Source of the DNA: Dyadobacter flavalbus
Lineage (GTDB): Bacteria > Bacteroidota > Bacteroidia > Cytophagales > Spirosomataceae
Direction of reading: 5' to 3'
Length of the DNA stretch: 64,000 bases
Assembly (NCBI RefSeq): GCF_006149045.1
Contig: NZ_VBSN01000024.1
Location: 29,087 to 93,086 of the forward strand
The notes under the pieces are model-generated. The model was given only the letters and a program-made list of their open reading frames with translations, did no database searches and was not told the origin of the DNA. The position numbers were made by a program, and so were the translations under genes. This document shows, piece by piece, positions 44,015 to 53,314 of this stretch (its first letter is position 1; each line of letters begins with the position of its first letter).

Positions 44015-44636
44015 TCGTTTCTGTTGTGATGTAAATTTTTCGTCCGTTAATGATATTGACCGGATAACCGCCTGTAAAAACGCCGAAGCTGGGCAAAATA
44101 GCCTGATTTTTGTCAATGACAAAGCACGGAAGCCTTACGCTTTGCCTTCCTTTTCCGTAAGAAGTAAAAACGGGATGCACGTGTCCTGCAAATACAAACC
44201 GGTCGCTGCGCAGTTCTGTTTTGGGATGATGGGTGAAAATGAATCCGTCCTCCTCAAAATCTTCCAGATAAACCTGCATATCGCTTTCCAGAAACAGACT
44301 GACGGGCAGAATGTCGTGGTTACCGATTACAATGATCATTTCAATGTAATGATGTCCGGCGCGCCATTCACGGAATGTTTCCCACTCGGAATTGTATTTG
44401 CTGTGAAAAAGGTCTCCTAAAAAAATAATCCGGACGGCGCCGGTATGCTGTACAAGCTGGTTTAGCCTTAAAAAATTGTTTTCTGCCGCGATCCCCGGAA
44501 CTGCAATGCCTTCTTTTCTGAAATGCATGATTTTGCCAAGGTGCAGGTCACCGATCAGTAATGTTTGTGTTTCTTCCCAGAAAACGGCTTTTTGTGATAA
44601 TAATCTGAAATGGTTTCCTCTTATTTCAATCTGCAT
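43995..44636 (-). CDS. pdeM: Ligase-associated DNA damage response endonuclease PdeM
   Basis: A 213-residue calcineurin-like phosphoesterase. Motifs run TLLIGDLHLGKIMHFRKEGI (~25-44), IFLGDLFHSKYNSEW (~72-86), VIGNHD (~104-109), FTHHPK (~135-140) and FAGHVHPVF (~150-158). It is the fourth gene of the ligase-linked repair cassette, overlapping the helicase stop by 11 bases. Its 3' end also overlaps the convergent hydrolase gene by 20 bases. A nuclease role in DNA repair is inferred from the conserved association. Confidence 0.93.
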   Translation of the reverse strand: MQIEIRGNHFRLLSQKAVFWEETQTLLIGDLHLGKIMHFRKEGIAVPGIAAENNFLRLNQLVQHTGAVRIIFLGDLFHSKYNSEWETFREWRAGHHYIEMIIVIGNHDILPVSLFLESDMQVYLEDFEEDGFIFTHHPKTELRSDRFVFAGHVHPVFTSYGKGRQSVRLPCFVIDKNQAILPSFGVFTGGYPVNIINGRKIYITTETTIFPVC

Positions 44637-47088
44637 TACTGTACTGTTTTAACATTTTCTGGATGCGGTCTTCCAGTTTTTCCGACGTAAGCTGTTCTCT
44701 GAGCCTGTCCACCATAATCGGGAACGAAAAAGGTGTTGGTTTAATGGTTTTCCGGATGATAATTTTTTGCGTTGCAATGCGGTCCAGCGCCTTGCGCATC
44801 CGTATTTCTTCCAGCTGATAGGTCAGTACTTCCTGATATGCCTGATTGACAAGCAGGTTACTGTCTTCATACTTGCTCATAACGGTAAAAAGCAAAGAAC
44901 TTGATGCCTGAATCTGTTTGGTTTTAATATGCTGTCCCGGATAACCCTGAAACATCAGGCCCGCAATGGATGCAATTTCCCGGAATTTCCTTTTGGCCAT
45001 TTCGGTCGCATTCACACTATGGTAAATATCATCGACAAGATGTTCCGTAGAGAAAAGAGCCGTTTCTTTCATGATTTCCTTCATATCTACATACTGATCG
45101 CTCAGCAATTCAAATCCGTAATCATTCATGGCCAGTGAAAAAGTGATCGGTTTCAGCCGGCTAAGACGATATGCCAGCAAAATAGACATGCCTTCATGTA
45201 CAAGACGCCCTTCAAACGGAAAAATAAAGATATGATATCCTTCCCGAGTTTCGCATTGCTCAATAAGCAATTCACTGGTTTGCGGAATAATGGAACGTTC
45301 CTGCTGTAATTCCAGCAGCGGTTTCAGCTTGGCAAGTTCTTTTTCATGCGTGGGGTTTTCGATCGATGATGCCAGCCTTTCCCTGATAAAAGAAGATAAT
45401 TGAGAAGACAAAGCCATGCGGCTTCCGGCCCAGCTTACAAGAAATCCTTTCTTACCTTCTGCTTTCTTTACCGTAACTGTCATTTCGTGTATTCTTACGA
45501 ACTCCACGCTCATGCCGGCAAAGAAAAAAACATCGCCGGGTTTCAGCTTTGTTACAAAAGACTCTTCCACAGCACCCAGGTATTTTCCATGCTGGAACTT
45601 TACGCGTAGCGTCGTGTCGGAAACGATGGTTCCCATGCTCAGCACGTGTCGCAGTGCAATGCGGCGGCTTTTCACGACATAACGGCCGTCAATCCGCTCC
45701 ACTTTTTTATACTCGTCGTAAACGGTCAGCGAAGGGCTTCCGGTCGTAATGTAACCCAGCAGCCATTCCCATTCCTGCCGGTTGATATACTGATAACCAT
45801 AAGCATCGCTTACTTCTTCAAACAGCTGTTGTTCGTCAAAACCTTCGCCAACGGCAAGCGTAATCATCCATTGCGCCAGCACATCAAATGCATGCACGAC
45901 CGGCGGCCTGTCTTCCAGCACATTGTTGACAACGCCTTCGCGCAGCGACACCGCTTCGATCAGTTCCAGTGCATTGGCCGGACAAAAGTAGATTTTGCTC
46001 GTTACGCCCGGCCGGTGGCCGCTCCTTCCCGCACGCTGTACAAACCGTGCAATGCTTTTCGGACTGCCCACCTGAATAACGGTATCCACCGGACGAAAAT
46101 CGACGCCGAGGTCCAGACTGGATGTACAGATCACCACTTTCAGCTTTTCATTATGCAATGCTTCTTCCACCCAGTCGCGTATTTCACGGTCCAGCGAAGC
46201 GTGGTGCAAGGCCATAATGCCTGCAAATTCCGGGTATTTTTCAATAATCGTCCGGTACCAGATTTCCGATTGTGCACGGGTATTGGTAAAAATCAGCGTC
46301 GTATTGCTCTGGTTTACAATCTGTACGACTTTATCTGCCAGTCTGATGCCCATGTATCCCGACCACGGAAGTGTCTCCACTTTCTCGGGCAGGATGCTTT
46401 CCACCAGAATTTTTTTATTCGTATCTGCTTTGATAATGACTGCATTTTCTTCCTTGAACTTCATGCCAAGCAAAACCTGCATGGCTTCGTTCAGGTTTCC
46501 GATGGTTGCGGATATGCCCCACGTTTGCAGTTCCGGATTGATATTACGCAGTCTTGCCAGCGCCAGTTCCGTCTGTACGCCTCTTTTGCTTCCCATAAGT
46601 TCATGCCATTCGTCTACAACAACGGTATGCAGGTTCTTGAATACCTCCGAACTGTTCTTCTGCGAGAAAAGCAGATGTAGGCTTTCCGGCGTGATGATCA
46701 GCGCATCCGGCATCTGTTTTTTCTGCCTTGTTCTTTCCTTCGTTGCCGTATCGCCGGTACGTATGCCCACTTCCCACGATAAATTCATTTCCAGACAGGC
46801 CGTTTCCATATTCCGGAGCAGGTCCTTGGAAAGGGCACGCAGCGGTGTTATCCAGAGCACCTGCAACCCTTTGCGCGTTTTCAAAGGTTTTTCGGGAAGA
46901 GCGTTGATATGCCGGATCAGGATCGGAATCCATAGTGAATACGTTTTTCCGCTGCCGGTCGGTGCATTGATCAAACCGCTTTTTCCGTTCAGATATGCCG
47001 CACTTGCTTCTTTCTGAAAAGCGGCCCACTTCCAGTTTTTTGATTTAAACCATTGCTCTACAATGATATGTCCGCGGGATTTTGCCAA
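44626..47088 (-). CDS. Ligase-associated DNA damage response DEXH-box helicase (Lhr-like)
   Basis: An 820-residue superfamily 2 helicase. Walker A is APTGSGKTYSLW (~41-52) and the Walker B/DEXH box VVVDEWHELMGSKRG (~152-166). Motif III is ISATIG, and motifs V/VI include CTSSLDLGVDF and FVQRAGRSGHRPG (~373-385). A C-terminal Lhr-type winged-helix/DUF region follows (~450-800). It is expected to unwind or remodel damaged DNA together with the linked ligase and nucleases. It begins 42 bases after the ligase stop in the same orientation. Confidence 0.94.
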   Translation of the reverse strand: MAKSRGHIIVEQWFKSKNWKWAAFQKEASAAYLNGKSGLINAPTGSGKTYSLWIPILIRHINALPEKPLKTRKGLQVLWITPLRALSKDLLRNMETACLEMNLSWEVGIRTGDTATKERTRQKKQMPDALIITPESLHLLFSQKNSSEVFKNLHTVVVDEWHELMGSKRGVQTELALARLRNINPELQTWGISATIGNLNEAMQVLLGMKFKEENAVIIKADTNKKILVESILPEKVETLPWSGYMGIRLADKVVQIVNQSNTTLIFTNTRAQSEIWYRTIIEKYPEFAGIMALHHASLDREIRDWVEEALHNEKLKVVICTSSLDLGVDFRPVDTVIQVGSPKSIARFVQRAGRSGHRPGVTSKIYFCPANALELIEAVSLREGVVNNVLEDRPPVVHAFDVLAQWMITLAVGEGFDEQQLFEEVSDAYGYQYINRQEWEWLLGYITTGSPSLTVYDEYKKVERIDGRYVVKSRRIALRHVLSMGTIVSDTTLRVKFQHGKYLGAVEESFVTKLKPGDVFFFAGMSVEFVRIHEMTVTVKKAEGKKGFLVSWAGSRMALSSQLSSFIRERLASSIENPTHEKELAKLKPLLELQQERSIIPQTSELLIEQCETREGYHIFIFPFEGRLVHEGMSILLAYRLSRLKPITFSLAMNDYGFELLSDQYVDMKEIMKETALFSTEHLVDDIYHSVNATEMAKRKFREIASIAGLMFQGYPGQHIKTKQIQASSSLLFTVMSKYEDSNLLVNQAYQEVLTYQLEEIRMRKALDRIATQKIIIRKTIKPTPFSFPIMVDRLREQLTSEKLEDRIQKMLKQYSNAD

Positions 47089-47130
47089 AAGGTTTGAATA
47101 TAAGTTTTGATTTCTGCCAGATTTATTAGT

Positions 47131-48729
47131 TTATCGGTACGTTTCCAGAATTCCTTTCAGGTTTTCCAGGGTATCCGCTTCTTCTGCTTTTTTGTCTTTT
47201 CGCCACCTTAATATTCGCGGAAATCGCACGGCAATCCCGGATTTATGTCGGGACGATTCATTGATTCCTTCAAAACCAATTTCAAAAACCAACTCCGGCT
47301 TTACGGTTCTTACCGGACCGAATTTTTCAAGTACATTCCGTTTGATAAAATAATCGACCTGACCGATTTCCACGTCCGTAAGCCCGGAGTACGCTTTGGC
47401 AAAAGGAATCAGTTTTCCGTCGTCGCCCCAGACCGCAAAGGTATAATCCGTAAACAGTTCCGCCCGCCGGCCCGAGCCTTTCTGCGCATAAATCAGCACG
47501 GCATCCACGCTCAGCGGATTGATTTTCCATTTCCACCAGTCGCCTTTTTTCCGCCCGACCTGATACGTACTGTTTTTTCGTTTGATCATAAATCCTTCCG
47601 CCGCATGCTGCCGCGATAACGGATGAAGATCGTGCAATTCGTTCCATTCCTTAAATTGAATCAACGGCGATAACAGGAAAAACGGCTGGACAGGCAGGCT
47701 GTGATGAAGCTGTTCCAGTTGTGCCCTTCGCTCCTGCTGCGTCAGGCTGCGGATATCTTTTCGGTCAACTTCCAGAATATCGTATGCGATAAATGCAACC
47801 GGCGCTTCCTGTAAAGCTTTTTTGGACAGATTTTTTCTGCCGATCCTTGTCTGCAATACGCTGAAAGGCATCGGCCTGTTATCGGTATAGCTCACAATTT
47901 CCCCGTCCAGAACGGTTCCTTCAGGCAGAACAGAACTCAGAAAATGCAGTTCCGGAAATTTCTCGGTCGAAAGCTCCTCGCCTCTTGTCCAGATAAACAG
48001 TTCGCCGTTTCTGAAAATGATCTGCGAACGGATGCCGTCCCATTTCCATTCCGCAAACCAGTCTTCCGGATTTCCCAAACCGGACACATCGCCTTCCACC
48101 GGATACGCCAGAAAAAAAGGATATGGCCGGGAAGCATTGTCGTCTTCCCCTTTATCCAGGATCAGTGTTTCAAAAGTCGTCTGCAGCGGGTCCCATTGAC
48201 CCATTACGCGGTGTGCAATGATATTCGAATCCGTTTCGGTAGCTTCTGCAAGCGCCCTTACAACCAAAGTCTGCGAAACGCCGATCCGAAAGCTGCCCAT
48301 CAGCAGCTTATTGAAAACAAAGGTTTCATGCTGCGATAACTGCATCCATGCCTGAATAATATGATCGTGTTTTTCAATGTCCGTCATGCCGGGAAGCATG
48401 TTCAGATAATGAAACCATTCGGTCAGGGATTTGTCGGAGCCCTGTATCGGGCTTCTTGGCAAAAGCAGCGAGATCGTTTCGCCCAGATCGCCTACGCTGT
48501 GATAACTTTCCTGAAAAAGCCACATCGGAATGCCGGCTTCTTCGGCAGCCCATTCTTTTACCTGCGTCCGGTTTACTTTGAAAGACGGCCTGCGCCCGGT
48601 AAACAAGGTAAGCGCCCAGAGTTTGTCCTCGTCCGAAGCTGTGAGAAAATAGTTTTTCATCAGCTCCACTTTCGCATTGGTTTTGTTGGTGCGATCCAGA
48701 TTCATGAAAAGTTCTGCAAATTGCTTCAT
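47131..48729 (-). CDS. ATP-dependent DNA ligase (repair cassette)
   Basis: A 532-residue ligase. The N-terminal DNA-binding domain (~1-190) is followed by the adenylation domain. The AMP-accepting lysine is in EWKWDGIR (K-x-D-G, ~235), with VLDGEIV (motif III, ~290), FIAYDILEVD (~330), GFMIKRKNSTYQVGRK (motif IV, ~385-400) and WWKWKIN (motif V). An OB-fold domain closes the protein (~415-520). It seals nicks during repair. The start ATG overlaps the exonuclease stop (ATGA, 48726-48729), so translation is coupled. Confidence 0.95.
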   Translation of the reverse strand: MKQFAELFMNLDRTNKTNAKVELMKNYFLTASDEDKLWALTLFTGRRPSFKVNRTQVKEWAAEEAGIPMWLFQESYHSVGDLGETISLLLPRSPIQGSDKSLTEWFHYLNMLPGMTDIEKHDHIIQAWMQLSQHETFVFNKLLMGSFRIGVSQTLVVRALAEATETDSNIIAHRVMGQWDPLQTTFETLILDKGEDDNASRPYPFFLAYPVEGDVSGLGNPEDWFAEWKWDGIRSQIIFRNGELFIWTRGEELSTEKFPELHFLSSVLPEGTVLDGEIVSYTDNRPMPFSVLQTRIGRKNLSKKALQEAPVAFIAYDILEVDRKDIRSLTQQERRAQLEQLHHSLPVQPFFLLSPLIQFKEWNELHDLHPLSRQHAAEGFMIKRKNSTYQVGRKKGDWWKWKINPLSVDAVLIYAQKGSGRRAELFTDYTFAVWGDDGKLIPFAKAYSGLTDVEIGQVDYFIKRNVLEKFGPVRTVKPELVFEIGFEGINESSRHKSGIAVRFPRILRWRKDKKAEEADTLENLKGILETYR

Positions 48730-49838
48730 GCTTCTGTTTCCCCGATACGGGCGTTTAAGTTGTTTGTTCCGGAAATAAGATCTTCGTCTTCTGACTGCGG
48801 TGCTGCGGCTGTCTGGTCCTGGACTGTTTCTTCTTCCTCGTTTTCGTCTTCGTTGCCGTACATCGTGTGTACTTCTCCTGCTTCGATGCCGTTTTCATTC
48901 AGCCATCTTGAAAAAATGCTGGTATAGCCGTGTGTGACGTAAACTTTCTCAGCGCCGGATTCCCTTACAGCTGTGTTCAGGTCCGGCCAGTCCACATGAT
49001 CGCTCAGCACAAAACCCTGATCCACGGCCCGGCGGTTTTTGGCACCGCGCAAAGCCATCCATCCGGAACAGTAACCCAGCGAATACGGAGCAAATTTCCG
49101 GATCCATGTGCTGCCGTCCACCGAAGGCGGAGCCAGTATGAGTGATCCGCGGAACAGCTTTTTATCCGTATCTTTAGTTACAAGGGTAAGTTCCGGAAGG
49201 TCAAAACCGGCTTCCCGCAGGCGTTCGTTCAGCCTGTAAATAGCTCCGTGTGCATAAAGAACTTTATCCTGCAATTCTATATTTTTGAGTATCCGCTGCA
49301 TTTTGCCCAGCGAATAACCCATGAGTACGCTGGCTTTGTCTTCCCTTTTGTTCTGCCGCCACCAGTTATCAATTTCCGACATAATTTCCTGCTGCGGCCG
49401 CCATTTGTAAATAGGCAGCCCGAACGTGGATTCGGTAATGAACACGTTGCATTTTACAGGCTCAAAAGGCGTACAAACCAGATCATTTTCCAGCTTGTAA
49501 TCGCCGCTGGCAACCCATACTTCACCTTTATGCTCCACACGTATCTGCGCCGAGCCAATGATATGGCCGGCAGGATGCAGTGAAAAAGTAACGCCGTTGA
49601 TCACAAATTTTTCACCATATTCAACCGTCTGAAGTGAAATATCGGCGCCCAGCCGGAGACGTAAAATGGGCTCGCTGTCTTTGTGCGCGAGATAATGCCT
49701 GCTTCCTCCGCGTGCATGGTCGCTGTGCGCGTGTGTGATAATGGCAAGGTCAACTGGAATCCACGGATCAATGTGTACGTCCGCTACGGAGCAGTATATA
49801 CTTTTTCCTGTAAATTGTAAAAGAGGCTGTGCTGGCAT
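48726..49838 (-). CDS. Ligase-associated DNA damage response exonuclease (metallo-beta-lactamase fold)
   Basis: A 370-residue protein from the ATG at 49838 (MPAQPLLQFTGKSIYC). An in-frame start at 50003 would only add an unrelated 55-residue extension through the promoter region. The MBL motif ITHAHSDHARGGS (~36-48), HPAGHIIGSAQI (~94-105), SGDYKLENDL (~116-125) and the C-terminal YVTHGYT histidine support an SNM1/CPSF-like nuclease fold. It is the first gene of the four-gene cassette. The last ~45 residues are highly acidic and low complexity (EDENEEEETVQDQ). Confidence 0.93.
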   Translation of the reverse strand: MPAQPLLQFTGKSIYCSVADVHIDPWIPVDLAIITHAHSDHARGGSRHYLAHKDSEPILRLRLGADISLQTVEYGEKFVINGVTFSLHPAGHIIGSAQIRVEHKGEVWVASGDYKLENDLVCTPFEPVKCNVFITESTFGLPIYKWRPQQEIMSEIDNWWRQNKREDKASVLMGYSLGKMQRILKNIELQDKVLYAHGAIYRLNERLREAGFDLPELTLVTKDTDKKLFRGSLILAPPSVDGSTWIRKFAPYSLGYCSGWMALRGAKNRRAVDQGFVLSDHVDWPDLNTAVRESGAEKVYVTHGYTSIFSRWLNENGIEAGEVHTMYGNEDENEEEETVQDQTAAAPQSEDEDLISGTNNLNARIGETEA

Positions 49839-49909
49839 AATCCGGAAAACAATAAAAGTGTGCCAAATAACTAAATGCACAGCTTCGGGCCTTTTGGTAA
49901 AAATTAATG

Positions 49910-49917
49910 TATTTTTG
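49910..49917 (+). promoter_or_regulatory. Possible -7 element of the ABC importer operon
   Basis: TATTTTTG fits TAnnTTTG and lies 90 bases upstream of the binding-protein ATG, in the divergent gap 49839-50007. A TTTG lies at 49893-49896, closer than the usual spacing. No B12 or other riboswitch was recognised in the leader. Confidence 0.3.
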
Positions 49918-50007
49918 AGTTGACCTTTTCCCGAAACCGCGTTTAAACCGGCAAATCCGGCCGGAATCTGAAAGGAACCGGTCCACGCAGAATATAAATA
50001 CAACTGA

Positions 50008-51201
50008 ATGAATTACTCGCGTATCCGTTTGCTGCTGTTAAAAAATGCTTTTCTTTCCCTGGTTTTAATTACAGTTTACGGCTGTAATTCCTCTGATTCC
50101 CAGTCTGAACAAAAAATTTCCAAAGCAGAAGCAAAGAATTATTACAATGAAAAGACCGAGGTAAAATATGCCAAAGGCTTTACGATTGATTATTTCAGCC
50201 ACTATAAAATCGTTAACATCTTCGGTACTTCCGGACAAGCTGCGGACACTGCCAAATACCTCCTGCTGGAACGCGGCACTGCACGTCCGGAAGGATTCTC
50301 CGAGGTACAGCTGATCGAAATCCCGGTACGCAGCATGGCCGTGATGTCATCCATGCATGTCGGTTTGCTCGGGTTTCTGGGCTCTGAAAATGTGCTTACC
50401 GGACTTGCAAATCTTCAGTATGTCTATTCGTCCGAAGTCATTAAAATGATCGGTGCCCGCAAAATTGCCGAGATTGGCCGCGATCAGGGTTTAAATGATG
50501 AGAAACTGATTGAAATGCATCCGGATCTTTTGATGACCATGGGCAGCCCCGGCGCCAAAACGCAGCATTATCAGACGCTGGAACAGGCCGGAATTCCGGT
50601 ACTGACGAATTCGGAATGGATAGAAAATACGCCGCTTGCCCGCGCGGAATGGGTAAAAGTGGTTGCGGCTTTGCTCAATAAAGAAGAAATGGTTAACAAA
50701 AAATTTGCTGAAATGGAGAAGGAATACAACCGCATTGCTTCGCTCGCAGCCAAGGTGAAAGACAAACCCACCATCATTTCCGGACTGAACACCAAAGACG
50801 CATGGTTCCTGCCGGGCGGCGGCAGCTATATGGCCCGCTTTTTCAATGATGCCGGCGCGGATTATCACTGGAACGATGTAAAAACGGATGCAAGTCTGCC
50901 GCTTAATTTTGAAGCCGTTTATCCGGTTGCACTGGATGCTGATATCTGGCTGAATGTGGGCTTTGATAAAAATGACACGAAAAAAGGTATTCTGGCCATG
51001 GATTCGCGCTACGGTGACTTCAAGGCTTTCAAAACCGGGAAAATGTACAGCTATAATAACCGTGTGAACGAGCGCGGCTCCAATGATTTTTTTGAATCCG
51101 GAACCGTAAACCCGCACATTGTCCTTTCAGACCTCATTAAAATCCTGCATCCCGAATTACTGCCGGATCATCAACTGGTGTATTACAAACAGCTCAGATA
51201 A
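50008..51201 (+). CDS. ABC transporter substrate-binding lipoprotein (FecB/BtuF-like)
   Basis: A 397-residue periplasmic binding protein with a lipobox ending LITVYGC (cysteine ~26). The helical-backbone cluster A-8 pattern is seen in VPVRSMAVMSSMHVGLLGFLG (~107-126) and MHPDLLMTMGSPGAKTQ (~170-186). Such proteins deliver iron-siderophore, haem or cobalamin to FecCD-type permeases, one of which follows with a one-base overlap (TAATG at 51199-51203). It is longer than BtuF (~265 residues), in line with Bacteroidota members. The ligand is not determined. Confidence 0.92.
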   Translation: MNYSRIRLLLLKNAFLSLVLITVYGCNSSDSQSEQKISKAEAKNYYNEKTEVKYAKGFTIDYFSHYKIVNIFGTSGQAADTAKYLLLERGTARPEGFSEVQLIEIPVRSMAVMSSMHVGLLGFLGSENVLTGLANLQYVYSSEVIKMIGARKIAEIGRDQGLNDEKLIEMHPDLLMTMGSPGAKTQHYQTLEQAGIPVLTNSEWIENTPLARAEWVKVVAALLNKEEMVNKKFAEMEKEYNRIASLAAKVKDKPTIISGLNTKDAWFLPGGGSYMARFFNDAGADYHWNDVKTDASLPLNFEAVYPVALDADIWLNVGFDKNDTKKGILAMDSRYGDFKAFKTGKMYSYNNRVNERGSNDFFESGTVNPHIVLSDLIKILHPELLPDHQLVYYKQLR

Positions 51202-52292
51202 TGGCCATGCCGGAACATATTCAGTCTGTAAAAACATTGCCAAGAACCGCGGAAAGCAGCCAGAAGTTGATTCTTGTAACGCTGGCCGTTTGTGCCGTCC
51301 TGTTTTTTATACTGGATATTATGCTGGGCTCGGTTGAAATTCCTTTTGATGAAGTACTTAAAATTATTTTTCAGCGCAAGTCCGAAAACACGGCCTGGCT
51401 TTTTATCATTGAGAAAATCCGCATTCCGAAAGCTGTTACCGCCGTGCTTGCCGGCTGCGGTCTTTCTGTAAGCGGACTTCAGATGCAGACTTTGTTCCGA
51501 AATCCGCTTGCCGGTCCTTCGGAACTTGGAATTACTGCAGGCGCAGGTCTGGGCGTGGCGGCTGTTATGCTGGCCGGCGGAAGCAGCGCAGGAATTTATG
51601 CCATCAGTCAGCTCGGGATTTCGGGAAGCTGGCTGATTATAACCATGGCATCGCTGGGTTCAGCGCTGGTTTTATTTCTTATTTTAGTGATTGCCGGCAA
51701 AATCCGGGACAATGTCATTCTGCTGATTGTAGGTGTCATGATCGGTACCATTACACTTTCGGTCATTAGTATCTGGCAGTATTTCAGTCAGCCGGAACAG
51801 CTTCAGGAATACATTATGTGGACGTTCGGTTCGCTGGGCGGCGTTACGCAATATCATCTGTATGCGCTTTCCGGCGTTGTTTCGTTTGGCTTGCTGCTTG
51901 CTTTTATTTCTTCCAAAGCCCTGAATGCCATGCTGCTCGGAGAAAATTATGCAAGAAGCATGGGACTTTCCATTGGACGTACAAGACTGATCATCATGGC
52001 CGGAACCAGTCTGCTTACCGGAAGCATTACGGCATTCTGCGGACCGATCGGGTTTGTCGGCATTGCCATTCCGCATATTGCACGCGCTTTGCTCGGAACT
52101 TCCAATCACCGCATACTCATTCCCGGAACATGCCTCGCCGGAACGGTCATGATGCTTTTCTGTGACATTATCGCGCAGCTTCCCGGCACACAGACCGTTA
52201 TTCCGATCAACGTGGTCACTTCGCTGTTTGGTGCGCCGGTTGTGATCTGGATCATTATCAGCCGTAACAATCTTCGTTCTTCTTTCTCATGA
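51201..52292 (+). CDS. FecCD family ABC transporter permease
   Basis: A 363-residue inner-membrane permease with about nine to ten hydrophobic segments. The family strings are RIPKAVTAVLAGCGLSVSG (~71-89), QTLFRNPLAGPSELGITAGA (~93-112), LSIGRTRLIIMAGTSLLTGS (~255-274) and the coupling region GFVGIAIPHIARALLG (~283-298). It moves an iron chelate or cobalamin into the cytoplasm. It starts on the last base of the binding-protein stop and its stop overlaps the ATPase start (ATGA), so the genes are tightly coupled. Confidence 0.94.
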   Translation: MAMPEHIQSVKTLPRTAESSQKLILVTLAVCAVLFFILDIMLGSVEIPFDEVLKIIFQRKSENTAWLFIIEKIRIPKAVTAVLAGCGLSVSGLQMQTLFRNPLAGPSELGITAGAGLGVAAVMLAGGSSAGIYAISQLGISGSWLIITMASLGSALVLFLILVIAGKIRDNVILLIVGVMIGTITLSVISIWQYFSQPEQLQEYIMWTFGSLGGVTQYHLYALSGVVSFGLLLAFISSKALNAMLLGENYARSMGLSIGRTRLIIMAGTSLLTGSITAFCGPIGFVGIAIPHIARALLGTSNHRILIPGTCLAGTVMMLFCDIIAQLPGTQTVIPINVVTSLFGAPVVIWIIISRNNLRSSFS

Positions 52293-53314
52293 GCGGCGGC
52301 ATTTCTCTTCTTGAAACCAGAAACCTGACAATCGGTTACCGTTCAAAAAAAACGGTCAGGATTATTTCGGAAAACCTGAACCTGAATTTATGGCAAGGCC
52401 AGCTTGTGTGCCTGCTGGGTTCAAACGGCGCCGGAAAATCTACTCTGATGCGAACGCTCGGCGGACTTCAGGCACCGATAAATGGAGAAGTATACATTTC
52501 TAATCAGAAAACAGCACAATTAAAACCTGCCGATCTTGCGCGCAAACTGAGCCTTGTTCTTACTGAAAGAATGGAAGCCGGCAACCTTACGGCGCGGGAA
52601 GTAATCACGCTTGGCAGAACGCCTTATACCGGCTGGCTCGGAACCCTGAACGCTCTGGATGAAGAAAAAATTTCGCAAGCCATTACTTTGGCTGATGCCG
52701 GAAAAATCATTGATCGGAAAATGCATCAGCTGAGTGACGGTGAAAGACAAAAAGTAATGCTGGCGCGCGCACTGGCGCAGGATACGGATATTATTTTGCT
52801 GGATGAGCCAACTGCTCATCTGGATCTGCCAAGCAGAATGGAAATGATGCATTTGATTCATCACCTTGCGCGGCAGACTCAGAAAGCCATTTTACTGAGC
52901 ACGCACGAACTGGATCTGGCTTTGCAGGCGGCGGACAAATTATGGTTAATGGAAAAAGACGGCAGATTAACAACGGGAATGCCGGAAGACCTGGTGCTGA
53001 ACGGTACTTTTGAAGCTGCTTTTGCCAGGCCCGGATTTTTCTTTGATAAATCAACCGGTACTTTTATCATTCAGTCGCAGCCGGGAAATAATTCTGTTTC
53101 TTTGAGCGGAGAACCCAATCTGGTTTTCTGGACCGGAAGAGCGTTGCAGCGGGAAGGCTTTGGAACAGAAGGCGTACAGGAAGCTTTTTGCAAAATCGCG
53201 GCTGCCGAGGTGAACGGAATTCCTGTCTGGGAAATAACCTGTAACAACAATGTATCTCAAACGACAAGCATTGAGGCATTGATAAAAACGATAAGATCCA
53301 ACGTTAACGCATGA
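52289..53314 (+). CDS. ABC transporter ATP-binding protein with C-terminal extension
   Basis: A 341-residue ATPase. Walker A is LLGSNGAGKSTLMRTLGG (~44-61), the signature LSDGERQKVMLARAL (~149-163), Walker B IILLDEPTAHLD (~170-181), and the switch His is in LLSTHELD (~203-210). The nucleotide-binding domain ends near 250. The last ~85 residues form an extra domain not needed for a standard FecE/BtuD protein. The stop overlaps the ATG of the glycosyltransferase gene. Confidence 0.94.
   Translation: MSGGISLLETRNLTIGYRSKKTVRIISENLNLNLWQGQLVCLLGSNGAGKSTLMRTLGGLQAPINGEVYISNQKTAQLKPADLARKLSLVLTERMEAGNLTAREVITLGRTPYTGWLGTLNALDEEKISQAITLADAGKIIDRKMHQLSDGERQKVMLARALAQDTDIILLDEPTAHLDLPSRMEMMHLIHHLARQTQKAILLSTHELDLALQAADKLWLMEKDGRLTTGMPEDLVLNGTFEAAFARPGFFFDKSTGTFIIQSQPGNNSVSLSGEPNLVFWTGRALQREGFGTEGVQEAFCKIAAAEVNGIPVWEITCNNNVSQTTSIEALIKTIRSNVNA

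Noticed and set aside
45646..46680. Long open frame of 344 codons antisense to the helicase gene
   Set aside because: It mirrors the well-supported helicase gene and has no recognisable protein features.
46217..47017. Second long antisense frame within the helicase gene
   Set aside because: Low-complexity serine-rich translation lying entirely over motif-bearing helicase codons on the other strand.
49839..50007. Possible cobalamin riboswitch before the ABC importer
   Set aside because: No B12-box-like sequence or appropriate multi-stem leader was found, and the gap is short.
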